From assembly GCA_044221445.1 (NCBI GenBank), contig JBGAPF010000025.1, positions 1 to 33,131 on the forward strand: 33,131 nucleotides of DNA, in the 5' to 3' direction. This document shows positions 25,445 to 33,131 of the stretch, one piece after another. Positions within the stretch are counted from its first letter, which is position 1. Each line of letters starts with the position of its first letter. The stretch comes from JBDHTS01 sp044221445 (GTDB lineage: Bacteria > Pseudomonadota > Alphaproteobacteria > Micavibrionales > Micavibrionaceae). The translations under genes were made by a program, and so were the position numbers. The notes below the pieces were generated by a model. It searched no databases and was not told the DNA's origin. It was given only the letters and a program-made list of their open reading frames with translations.

Positions 25445-25520
25445 TGCAAAAATATAAAGATAAATGCTTGATCATCAATTTTTTAACTGTCGGGCCAGAT
25501 AATCGGGAGAGGGAATAGTC

Positions 25521-26051
25521 ATGGACTTCAAGTCGTTCGACTGGCGCGCTCTTAAGAAATACACCAGCCCCAAAGCGGCTGGGGACCTGAACCATTTTAT
25601 TGAAAGCCTGCCGCACAGAGTCGGGCAATCCGCGCTCGTCGCCGCCGGCATCGCCTGGGCTACGGGCGCCGCCATAGGCCTGTATGCGACGGTCGAGACC
25701 AAGAAGCTGACGGAAATGCGCGCCGACCTGCTGGAAACGGAAGCCCTGAAACCTTCGGTGCCTGCGGTCAAGGACGTCCCTGTCGGCCAGGAAGACCTGA
25801 AAAAATTCGCCGAGACGCTGTCAAGCCTGTATCCCGATCTCAATATCAAGCAGCAAGGCGCTTCCTTAAACATCACATCGGATCAGACCACCAATTTCGG
25901 CCAGTTCCGCGAGGCTGTGGGCCATGTCCAGAACGGCGGCACCGGCTGGCGCGTGACGGTCGATAAGTTATGCGTGGGCCGTGAATGCGACCGCGAAAAG
26001 CTTGCGGCCCTGCTGAAGATTAATAAAGTTTCGGTGGAAAAGCCGAAGTAA
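25521..26051 (+). CDS. Small inner-membrane pilus-assembly protein, PilO/GspM-like topology
   Basis: A 176-residue protein with a short cytoplasmic N-terminus, one membrane helix (36-57), a short coiled coil (58-75), and a periplasmic domain (about 90-170) with Cys151/Cys156 (LCVGREC). Such a layout is shared by PilO and GspM alignment-complex proteins, but sequence similarity is not evident to me. A strong GGGAGAGGG ribosome-binding site precedes the ATG. A 76-base AT-rich gap separates it from the previous gene, so a second promoter is possible. It lies before the two pilin-like genes. Confidence 0.75.
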   Translation: MDFKSFDWRALKKYTSPKAAGDLNHFIESLPHRVGQSALVAAGIAWATGAAIGLYATVETKKLTEMRADLLETEALKPSVPAVKDVPVGQEDLKKFAETLSSLYPDLNIKQQGASLNITSDQTTNFGQFREAVGHVQNGGTGWRVTVDKLCVGRECDREKLAALLKINKVSVEKPK

Positions 26052-26119
26052 AGCGGATTTTAATTGAGTCAAGAGCGTGCTACTTTAACCCCCTGAACCA
26101 GTACCTACGGAGCAATCTA

Positions 26120-26854
26120 ATGAAAAACAAACCATTTTCCAGGCCGAGAGCAGCGGAGAGCGGCAACGTCCTCTTTCTTATTCTGATCGCGGTCGCCCTG
26201 TTCGCCGCGCTGTCGTACGCTGTGACGCAATCGACCCGCTCCGGCGGCGGTGACGCCAGCGGCGAAACCAATAAAATCAATAGTGCCCAGCTGACGCAAT
26301 ATCCTGCCGGCGTCCGTTCTTCTGTCGTCCGCATGGTGATCGGCAGCACGGACGTGGACAGCCTGTCCTTCAACGTGCCCTCCGACTTCTCCAACCTGGG
26401 CGGCCACACCAGCTGGGGCGTTTTCCATCCGGATGGCGGCGGCGCCACTTACGCGTTGGCACCGGGCGACCTGATGGAAGACCATGTTTCGGGTACATGG
26501 CATTTCAATAGCGAAAACCAGATCGACTTGATCGGTACAACCGATACTGGCAACGCCGCCCCTACGGACGCTTCCGCTGACGTCATCGCGTTTTTGCCTA
26601 ATATCACTCTTTCCGTCTGCAACAGGATCAACCAGGAACTTGGGCTTCCCTATAACCCGCCTCCTGCTGAAACAAACATTGACGTGACAACCAACATGGT
26701 CGCATCGGGCGGTACAAAGCCAGGGATCGGCAATGGCGGCGATACTATCGGTATTTCGACGGCAGGCGTGGCGGATCCGCTGGACGGCCAGCCCTTCGGC
26801 TGCTTCAGCCAGGGTGGTCAGTATGTCTACTATCACGTTCTGATCGAACGGTAA
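26120..26854 (+). CDS. Pilin-like protein, non-canonical leader (no Glu5)
   Basis: A 244-residue protein: a charged leader of 15 residues ending AAESG, then a hydrophobic helix (about 16-34, LFLILIAVALFAALSYA) and a secreted domain with few Cys. The leader and helix arrangement matches type IV prepilins cut after Gly15. The +1 residue is Asn and the +5 residue is Leu rather than Glu, so classical processing and assembly are doubtful. The second pilin-like gene has a closely matching N-terminus. RBS ACGGAGC lies before the ATG. It ends at a strong terminator. The globular part is Gly/Asn/Thr-rich; I recognise no family. Confidence 0.8.
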   Translation: MKNKPFSRPRAAESGNVLFLILIAVALFAALSYAVTQSTRSGGGDASGETNKINSAQLTQYPAGVRSSVVRMVIGSTDVDSLSFNVPSDFSNLGGHTSWGVFHPDGGGATYALAPGDLMEDHVSGTWHFNSENQIDLIGTTDTGNAAPTDASADVIAFLPNITLSVCNRINQELGLPYNPPPAETNIDVTTNMVASGGTKPGIGNGGDTIGISTAGVADPLDGQPFGCFSQGGQYVYYHVLIER

Positions 26855-26880
26855 GGCCCGCCAAATCCGTAGGTATCAGG

Positions 26881-26924
26881 CCGGCCTGGTTTCTTCCCAA
26901 GGAAGAGCCAGGCCGGAATTTTTT
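26881..26924 (+). terminator. Intrinsic terminator between the two pilin-like genes
   Basis: A 9-base stem CCGGCCTGG/CCAGGCCGG (26881-26889 with 26908-26916), continued by a 6-base inner stem TCTTCC/GGAAGA and a CAA loop, followed by AATTTTTT. It would end or attenuate the pilus operon after the first pilin-like gene. The second such gene then needs read-through or its own promoter. Unequal dosage of the two subunits is a possible result. Confidence 0.88.
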
Positions 26925-26941
26925 AAGGATGACACGACGCT

Positions 26942-27700
26942 ATGAACGACATAAAAAATACGGTTGCCAGATCTGAAGAACAGGGTAGTGCGCTCATCTA
27001 TATTCTTGTCGCCATCGCTTTGCTGGCGGCGCTGACGATTGCATTCATGGGATCGTCGAGCCAGCAGACACAGAGTCAGAATTCTTTCAAACTCGTCTCG
27101 GAACTGCAATCGCAGGCAGATTTCATCCGTTCTTCGGTGCAGGAATGTATTTTATCGCATCCTGGCGGCGACGCGCGCCGGCCCGGCGTGCCAGACACCT
27201 ATGTGGCGGGTGTGCCGAACGGTCCCGGAGAATCGGATGAAGGCGCCGACCATCGTTATCCGATCAAACCAAACTCAACATATTTCAGCGGCGCGACCGT
27301 CGGCGCGACAGTCGGGCGCCTGGTGAAGGATATACGGTGCCCCGGCAATCCCGGGGACGACGTCAACCACGTCGCCCTGTTCGGCGGGTCGTCGGGCAAG
27401 TTCATGCCGCCCGCACCGAAACTGTTCGACGACTGGCAATGGTATAACGGCAATGACGGTGTGTTTTTTTGGATATCGACGTCGAAAACGGATTCCTATA
27501 TCCAGACATCGCTCGACAAGCTGAACGAAAGCTTCGCCACATGCGAGGCCGACAAGATCAATGCCGTCTCCGGCGATGAGATCATGGACAGCGACGGCAA
27601 TATCAAATGCCCTTCCGGCCATTATTGTTTCCGCGTCTGGTTGAAATCCAATATGGCGACCGCCGTGTTTCCGGACGAAAGCGCGGACTGCCATCCGTAA
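26942..27700 (+). CDS. Second pilin-like protein, non-canonical leader
   Basis: A 252-residue protein of the same layout as the gene before it: leader of 15 residues ending SEEQG, then a helix (LIYILVAIALLAALTIAF, about 18-35) and a secreted domain. Both have Gly at position 15. Residue +1 is Ser and +5 is Tyr, so again no Glu5. The globular part has six or more cysteines (for example Cys123, 148, 219), unlike the first, suggesting disulfides. AAGGA lies about 11 bases before the ATG, a long spacing. The stop lies three bases from the convergent methyltransferase stop. It could be a minor subunit, adhesin or secreted substrate. Confidence 0.8.
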   Translation: MNDIKNTVARSEEQGSALIYILVAIALLAALTIAFMGSSSQQTQSQNSFKLVSELQSQADFIRSSVQECILSHPGGDARRPGVPDTYVAGVPNGPGESDEGADHRYPIKPNSTYFSGATVGATVGRLVKDIRCPGNPGDDVNHVALFGGSSGKFMPPAPKLFDDWQWYNGNDGVFFWISTSKTDSYIQTSLDKLNESFATCEADKINAVSGDEIMDSDGNIKCPSGHYCFRVWLKSNMATAVFPDESADCHP

Positions 27701-27703
27701 GGA

Positions 27704-29302
27704 TCAGCCGATCAGCAAAGCCTGACCGGCAAAGTTTTTCAGTACGACAGGTATTTTCACTGCAAATTCGCTGCGGATGTTCCCGGCGTCCGTCAGCTTT
27801 TTTCCATCCTTGCTGATCGTTATGGCTCCGGAGAGTGCTTTCTCGACCGCCGCTTCGATTAAATCATCGGTTGTGTTCGTGCCGTCGAGAAGGGCCAGGC
27901 AAAAAGCCGTCAGGACGTCTGTGCCTATGGTCGCCGACAGGACATTGGTGACGGATGCGCAGCCCGGCAAGCTTGCCTGATAGCGCGCGAGAGGGCTGGC
28001 CACAGGCTTTTCGCTTACAATTTCCACGAAAGCGGGCGCATCTGAATGAAGGGCGATAAAGCCCCGCAACGCCAGTTGAAGCCCTGCCTGGATAAGAGTC
28101 GCTTCCACGGCATCGGATGATTTCAGCTTGAGTTTTTTCTGAACTTTTTTTACGAGGTCGGCAGCCCATACCGGTCTTTTTCCCGACTCCGACAAGGTAA
28201 GATAAAGCGTGGCGGCGATCTCGCTGGCGCTCGTGAACGTCGCGCCGCCCGGCGCCCGGAAGGTGACGGGTTGTTTCGGATCGTGGGCTTCGCCGTCCGG
28301 TTGTATGAGGGTGCTGAGCGCATAGTTCATGATGGAAGCAGGCTTCAGGTTGCGATTGACGGCGCGGTCCTTATGGCATAGCAGGGACGACCGGAACCTT
28401 CGGTTGAGAATGAAGTCCATATACTGTTCCTGCTGGACGATATTGTTCACGGCTTTCAGCTTGCCGGAGGCTTCCTTCGAAAGATTGTCGACGAACATGC
28501 TGCTGATTGACGTGTCGCCGACATAGGACAGCCCGCGCTGGAAAGCCAGGTTCGCGAACTCGTTGAAATAGAACTGGCTGTTCTCCTGTTCCAGATGATC
28601 ATGGAACAGGTAAGAATCGTTTGTTTTTTTCAGGAGCTTCAATTCTTCTTCTATGGTGGAGCGATAGGCGGCCTGACCGGCCGGGACGCTTTCGAGCAGG
28701 AATTCCAGCATGGCGCGCGACTGGCGGATTTTTTCCGCCGGATCGTCGAAACGTTTCGTGTGGAAAAGCATCATGTCGCGCAGCGAGCGGACCGCGTTCC
28801 AGCCGGGCAGGGTATTGTAACTGATGACCGCGAGCCCTTCCTGCGACAGGCAGCGCTGGCACAGTTCGAGAATGCGCTCGCGCACGGGCGCGGGCACCCA
28901 TGAGAAAATGCCGTGGCAGACGATGTAATCGAACGCGCCTGCATTTTTCTTCAGGTCGAACGCCATGATGTCCTGGCACACGAAATCGACGTTCTTCAGG
29001 TCCAGGGCCTGCCGATGGCGGTCGGCGAGGGCGATCTGTTCCGCCGACAGGTCGAAGCCGGTGAGGCGCGCTTCGGGGCAGGCGAGTGCGACCGGGAACA
29101 GGTTGCCGCCCCCGGCGCAGCCTATTTCCAGGATTCGCGACTTGCGGAAATCGGGCGGGGTAAGGCCGAACAGAGTGCCGACGGTGTAAAGATGCGCGGG
29201 ATGGGTTTGCGGATAGCTGTAGCTTTCATAAATCATACGGTCATAAGCGTTGTGACCGGAATTCTGAATGCTTGCGGCGCTTTTTGTCGTTCTCGCGGTC
29301 AT
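27704..29302 (-). CDS. SAM-dependent methyltransferase with regulatory domain, PKMT/OmpB-methylase type
   Basis: A 532-residue protein starting at the ATG at 29302, which has GAAGGA about nine bases upstream; an ATG at 29332 is also open and adds ten residues. The N-terminal Rossmann domain has motif I ILEIGCAGGGNL (57-68), an acidic motif LTGFDLS and a QDIMAF segment. The middle part (about 210-340, EEELKLLKKTNDSYLFHDHLE) fits the methyltransferase regulatory domain of rickettsial protein lysine methyltransferases. The C-terminal part is helical and ends with a winged-helix-like region. In Rickettsia such enzymes methylate the autotransporter OmpB. Here an autotransporter starts 1.1 kb away, but on the other strand. 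Lysine target unproven. Confidence 0.85.
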   Translation of the reverse strand: MTARTTKSAASIQNSGHNAYDRMIYESYSYPQTHPAHLYTVGTLFGLTPPDFRKSRILEIGCAGGGNLFPVALACPEARLTGFDLSAEQIALADRHRQALDLKNVDFVCQDIMAFDLKKNAGAFDYIVCHGIFSWVPAPVRERILELCQRCLSQEGLAVISYNTLPGWNAVRSLRDMMLFHTKRFDDPAEKIRQSRAMLEFLLESVPAGQAAYRSTIEEELKLLKKTNDSYLFHDHLEQENSQFYFNEFANLAFQRGLSYVGDTSISSMFVDNLSKEASGKLKAVNNIVQQEQYMDFILNRRFRSSLLCHKDRAVNRNLKPASIMNYALSTLIQPDGEAHDPKQPVTFRAPGGATFTSASEIAATLYLTLSESGKRPVWAADLVKKVQKKLKLKSSDAVEATLIQAGLQLALRGFIALHSDAPAFVEIVSEKPVASPLARYQASLPGCASVTNVLSATIGTDVLTAFCLALLDGTNTTDDLIEAAVEKALSGAITISKDGKKLTDAGNIRSEFAVKIPVVLKNFAGQALLIG

Positions 29303-29466
29303 CGCCTGTCGTCCTTCTTTATTTCGTGTCATCGGCCCTGCCTTTATATCCGGTCGTCTCGCGGGGATGAAACGAAACCGCAGACATACCCCTCGCTTTT
29401 TTTGCCAACCCGTTGTAATCTCGTCGCCACCAGTCGTTTACGCCTTATGTATTTCCGGAAGAACAC

Positions 29467-29997
29467 ATGAACAGCTTTAAAATCCGCGCCGCCTTGTCCG
29501 TCCTGTTGCTGGCGCTTGCCGGCCTTGTCATTATGAATGTCATGGCAGTGGCCGCGCCACGGGCAAATGACGTCGCCTGGTCCGTGCGGTGCACGAGCCC
29601 GAAAGACAAAAAGACGCCCAAGGCGTGCGAAGCGTTTCAGCAATTGTCCATCCAGCAAAAGGGCCAGAAGACATTTACCCGCCTGGCCGAAATGGGCGTT
29701 GGTTATCCGGCGGAAAAGAAAGGCAAGCCGCGCGGTGTGCTGATCCTGCCGCTTGGAGTTCTGCTCGAAGGGCCGATGACTTTGAAGATCGGTGACCAGG
29801 GCGCGGCCAAGTTCCGCATCCGTTATTGCGAAAAAGCCGGTTGCTATGCCTATCTCGATTTTGAGCAGGCGCAGATCGACGCCATGAAAAAGGCAGACAA
29901 AATGACGGTCAGCATCACTGCCGTAACCGGCAAGACCATAGCGATCGTCATGTCGCTCAAAGGATTCGGCGATGCACTGGAAAAGGCAAAAGGCTGA
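29467..29997 (+). CDS. Invasion-associated locus B (IalB) family periplasmic protein
   Basis: A 176-residue secreted protein with a signal peptide (about 1-30, hydrophobic LSVLLLALAGLVI) and the IalB fold: WSVRCTSP...ACEAFQQL with a first Cys pair, GVLILPLGVLLEGPMTLKIGD, and IRYCEKAGCYAYL with a second Cys pair. IalB proteins were named in Bartonella for erythrocyte entry but occur widely in alphaproteobacteria as envelope proteins of unclear role. A GGAAGA site precedes the ATG. It lies divergently from the methyltransferase gene and 397 bases before the autotransporter. Confidence 0.88.
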   Translation: MNSFKIRAALSVLLLALAGLVIMNVMAVAAPRANDVAWSVRCTSPKDKKTPKACEAFQQLSIQQKGQKTFTRLAEMGVGYPAEKKGKPRGVLILPLGVLLEGPMTLKIGDQGAAKFRIRYCEKAGCYAYLDFEQAQIDAMKKADKMTVSITAVTGKTIAIVMSLKGFGDALEKAKG

Positions 29998-30394
29998 TTG
30001 GCCTTTCCTGCCTTAATCGATGTATCATTTGTGCATTGCGCGAAAGAAAAAGAGCGCCCAGAGCATGAAATATGCAGGTCTTCCATAAATCTTGAAATCC
30101 ATAAGTCCTTCATACAAAATTAATTTTTGAACAAAAAAATCAGTTTATTTTTCGTAAGCGTCAGATTTGTGTTGTTTCTGCCACAGTGACGAAAAAAATG
30201 TGACCGAAAAAAGATTTTCCGGCTGTACACAACCTTCGAAAGAAAATAAAACTCTGGGGTGCTCTGATTCCGTCATGGCGCAAATCCCGGTTTTTCCGAG
30301 ATCATCTTTGAAGGAATATGACTTTTTTTACCGCGCCTCCCATGGCGCATACAGCCCGGATCAAAACGATCAACCACCCTCTAGGAGAAAACAG
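29998..30394 (+). other. AT-rich intergenic region upstream of the autotransporter
   Basis: This 397-base stretch is far more AT-rich than its neighbours, with several A and T runs (30115-30160, 30185-30215), and carries no gene of normal size. It holds one 26-codon frame (30318-30398) whose stop overlaps the start of the autotransporter. A TGTACACA octamer sits near 30224. I cannot name a promoter with confidence; low GC alone suggests promoter or binding sites for nucleoid proteins. Confidence 0.5.
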
Positions 30395-33131
30395 ATGACA
30401 TTCAATGCAAAGAAACTTCTGCTCGCAGGAACGGCTATTGCCGCTGTTTCCGTGATTGCAGGGCCTGCCCGCGCTGCGGATCTGGCCGCGACGTCGAACG
30501 TGACGTTCGCCAGTACCGGTACGCACACGAGCGCGAGCGTGCTGACAGCTTCTCAGGATGACAATGTCGATATCCAGGGCGGCTTCACCCTGACGGTCGC
30601 GAACAACCAGACCGCGGATGACGGCCAGGGCCTCAACACCTTCACGCTTGGCGATGTCACCAACTCGACCGGCACCGGCAATCTGGCGATCCGTTCGGGT
30701 GCAAGTGCAGGCGATTTCTTCACGGGCCCTGTTGCCGACCTGACGGCTTCGGTCGCTTCGGTTGATGTGACCGGCTCTTTTGCCGTTTCCAACCAGGACG
30801 CCAACAACGCCGCTGTATCCGCGACGGTGACGGGCGACGCTTTCGTCGGTACGACACTGACCGTAACGAACAATGAAACCTCCACGGGCGACGATGTTTC
30901 CCTGGACGTCGACGGCGATCTTGAAGTCACCGGCGCGACGACCCTGACCGGCGGTACGTTCGCAAGCTCGAACGCCAACCTTAATGTCGGCGGCGACGCG
31001 ATCCTGACCGGCGTCGTCACCCTTGACGACGGCACGGGTCTGACCAACCTGACCTTTGACGGCGCAAGCGCCCAGGTCGTGTCCGGCGGAAACATCCGCG
31101 GCGGCTCGGCCGGCGAGGGCGCTATCGTATTCGCGAACAGCGAAGGCGTGACCATCGGCAATACCATCGGCGCAACGGCCAATGTCAAGTCGATCACTGT
31201 CAACAAAACCGGTGCTGATTCGTCGGTTACCTTTACCGGCGCGACCATCGACTCCGCGAACGGTATCGTGATCGGTGATGGCGCTGCCGCCAACACCAGC
31301 ACGGTCACCTTCGACGCGACGGCCGCCAACCAGACCGTCACCGGCGCCATTTCTTCCGGCGGCGCGACCGGCACGGACAACATCGTTATCGCCGGCGGCA
31401 CGGGCAAGACCGTGACCTTCGCGACCGCGATGGGCACCAACATCGATAACCTGACCATTAACGCCAACAGCACCCTGATCGCTGCGGCTGCCGTCGACGC
31501 CAACACGCTGACGCTGAACTCCGGTTCAACCCTGCGTTCCAGTGGCAACGCGACCTACACGGCCGATATCAACGGCGCCGGTACCCTTGACATCGATAAC
31601 AACGTTACGGTTGTCGGTCAGGTGGGTAACACGACGGCCCTGTCCGCCATCACGGTTGCCGACAGCAAAACCCTGACCATCGATGCGGCTGCGGCTGGCG
31701 TCGATGTGACGGTCGGTGCGTCCAGCATCCTTCTGCAGGACGCCGCGGCTGATGCCACGGAAACAGTCCTGGCTCTGACGCCTGGTGCGAAAAACATCAC
31801 GATTTCCGCCCCTGTCACGACCAGCACGAACGGCGATGGACGCATCGACATCACCGACTCGACGGATGACGACAACGTCATTACGCTGGGCGGCGCTGTC
31901 GGTACCTCGGCGGCGAAACTCGACCGCCTGGCGACAGCCAACGGTGGCAACAACGTCGATACGGTCCGCTCCTCCAGCGACCTGTATGTCAACAGCATCC
32001 TGATCGACGGTGATGACGTCCTGCAACTGCGCGGTGCGAACCAGACCGTTTCGGGACCGATCAACGGTAACGCGACGGACAGCGACGGTTTCGTCGTGGT
32101 CGGCGACGCCACCAATGCTGCCAACGTAACCTTCGGCGGCGCCATCGGCACCACGAACGACATCGACAGCTTCACCGTCAGCGCCAACGCGATCGCTAAT
32201 ATCAGCAACGACCTGATCATGGCATCCACAGGCGCCAACGGCGGTCTGATCGTCAACGGTACATTGAATATCGACTCGTCCAACGGTGCGATCACGATCG
32301 ATAACACCACCAACGGCGACATCGACTTCAACGGTGCGGTCAACATCACTGGCGACAACTCGGTCGGCATTGCCTCGACCGATACGACGACGCTCGATGG
32401 CACGCTGAGCACGGTTCTGAGCGGCACAGCCAAGACACTGACCCTCAGTTCCGATGGTAACCACCTGAACATCGGCACGGCTGCCGACACCACCATCACG
32501 GCGGGTAACCAGATCATCCTGAACAGCACGGCAACGACGATCGGCGCCACGGGCCGCACGACGACCCTGCTGATCGAGAAAACGGCTGATTTCGACCCGA
32601 CCACAGTGGCCGGTATCGATGCGGTCCTCGATGCAGATACGGCCAACTCGGTCGTGACCATCGCAACGGACGGCGTGCTGAACGTCGGCATCTCCGGCGG
32701 CGGTCTGGCGCTTGAAAACGGCGACGTGATCAACGTCATCGAAGGCGGCGCGACCAACGCGACCACCAGCTATGCCACGCTGCTGACCAACGGCGATATC
32801 GTCCTTACCGACACGGGCCTGATCGATCTGCAGGACAACAGCTCTGACGCCAGCACGCTGAGCGTCAAGGTTGCCTTCAAGGACCCGACCACTGTGTTCG
32901 GCGATGAAGTCGGCGCCAGCGCGGCTGACGCCCTGCTGGACTTCCCGGCGGCCACCAACGAACTGCAGGACATCCGTGAAAACCTGCTGACCGCTCCGAC
33001 GGCCGAAGCGGCCCAGGAAATTGCGGAAGCGGCAGGCCCGACGGTCGATGGCGGCAACGTCACCGCCGCGATGGATGTCAGCACGCAAGTGTTCGGCGTT
33101 ACTTCCACGCGTCTGGCTTCGCTGAGCAACC
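30395..33131 (+). CDS. Autotransporter-like adhesin, passenger region (partial, runs off window end)
   Basis: The frame is open from an ATG at 30395 to the last base: 912 codons with no stop, RBS AGGAGA seven bases upstream. A signal peptide (1-27, ending ARA) leads a passenger rich in Thr, Asn, Ala, Gly and Asp with few Lys and no Cys that I found. The many repeated VTF, LTI and TLTL strand motifs point to a beta-helix. Three diverged copies of a roughly 45-residue unit begin near residues 227, 313 and 550 (Q-V/T-V-S/T-G, then VxF and IGTT/IGAT). The end (about 845-912) resembles the Ala/Glu-rich linker found just before a type V barrel, which must lie beyond 33131. The repeats recall rickettsial OmpA/OmpB. 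Confidence 0.88.
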   Translation, partial: MTFNAKKLLLAGTAIAAVSVIAGPARAADLAATSNVTFASTGTHTSASVLTASQDDNVDIQGGFTLTVANNQTADDGQGLNTFTLGDVTNSTGTGNLAIRSGASAGDFFTGPVADLTASVASVDVTGSFAVSNQDANNAAVSATVTGDAFVGTTLTVTNNETSTGDDVSLDVDGDLEVTGATTLTGGTFASSNANLNVGGDAILTGVVTLDDGTGLTNLTFDGASAQVVSGGNIRGGSAGEGAIVFANSEGVTIGNTIGATANVKSITVNKTGADSSVTFTGATIDSANGIVIGDGAAANTSTVTFDATAANQTVTGAISSGGATGTDNIVIAGGTGKTVTFATAMGTNIDNLTINANSTLIAAAAVDANTLTLNSGSTLRSSGNATYTADINGAGTLDIDNNVTVVGQVGNTTALSAITVADSKTLTIDAAAAGVDVTVGASSILLQDAAADATETVLALTPGAKNITISAPVTTSTNGDGRIDITDSTDDDNVITLGGAVGTSAAKLDRLATANGGNNVDTVRSSSDLYVNSILIDGDDVLQLRGANQTVSGPINGNATDSDGFVVVGDATNAANVTFGGAIGTTNDIDSFTVSANAIANISNDLIMASTGANGGLIVNGTLNIDSSNGAITIDNTTNGDIDFNGAVNITGDNSVGIASTDTTTLDGTLSTVLSGTAKTLTLSSDGNHLNIGTAADTTITAGNQIILNSTATTIGATGRTTTLLIEKTADFDPTTVAGIDAVLDADTANSVVTIATDGVLNVGISGGGLALENGDVINVIEGGATNATTSYATLLTNGDIVLTDTGLIDLQDNSSDASTLSVKVAFKDPTTVFGDEVGASAADALLDFPAATNELQDIRENLLTAPTAEAAQEIAEAAGPTVDGGNVTAAMDVSTQVFGVTSTRLASLSN

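Noticed and set aside
30553..33088. Long minus-strand frames opposite the autotransporter, one looking like a Val/Ser/Pro-rich repeat protein
   Set aside because: The plus strand has a signal peptide, a good ribosome-binding site and an uninterrupted 912-codon frame with a type V linker. The minus frames mirror the Thr/Asn/Gly/Asp repeat codons.
1..33131. tRNA, rRNA, CRISPR or insertion sequences
   Set aside because: No cloverleaf-like sequences, regularly spaced repeats, or transposase frames were seen on reading; a tRNAscan or ISfinder run would be the proper test.

Overview
The window reads as a chromosomal segment of a GC-rich, free-living or host-associated alphaproteobacterium. The main reason is the minus-strand block pyrB, plsY, dprA, topA, rnr, rpmG, an order I know from alphaproteobacteria. 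The zinc-free L33, an IalB-family periplasmic protein and a type III CoA-transferase fit this. Genus cannot be fixed from the sequence alone. I see no tRNA, rRNA, CRISPR array, insertion sequence or intact prophage.

Layout. 1-1517 (minus): a MacA-type adaptor followed by the start of a MacB-type ABC transporter, cut by the window edge. 1664-4380: a hybrid histidine kinase and two back-to-back helix-turn-helix regulators, one with an S24/LexA-like domain whose catalytic Ser and Lys appear replaced. 4412-15821 (mostly minus): housekeeping genes (rpmG, rnr, topA, dprA, plsY, pyrB), interrupted by a small hypothetical, a very charged Gln/Lys/Arg/Glu-rich protein, a plus-strand DedA gene, a plus-strand N-formylglutamate amidohydrolase and another small hypothetical. 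15818-17592 (minus): prepilin peptidase, CoA-transferase and pyrB, joined by 4-base overlaps. 17680-27700 (plus): a compact type IVb-pilus/type II-secretion-like cluster with a structured leader RNA, a single-domain response regulator, a lipoprotein secretin, an Ig-repeat protein ending in a PilP-like domain, an ATPase, a platform protein, two inner-membrane proteins and two pilin-like proteins. 27704-33131: a lysine-methyltransferase-like enzyme (minus), an IalB-family protein (plus) and the start of a large autotransporter (plus) that runs off the end.

How the parts work together. The divergent prepilin peptidase (17592) and the pilus operon (17786) share a 193-base region and probably form one envelope machine: peptidase, secretin pore, periplasmic connector, motor, platform and two pilin-like subunits. 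The subunits lack the usual Glu5. The leader RNA can fold in two mutually exclusive ways, one of which hides the Shine-Dalgarno sequence of the first gene. This makes it the best candidate for an undescribed regulatory element here.

The last block pairs a PKMT-type methyltransferase with an OmpB-like autotransporter, a pairing reminiscent of rickettsial OmpB methylation. Functions are inferred from motifs and gene order. No database search or folding program was run.
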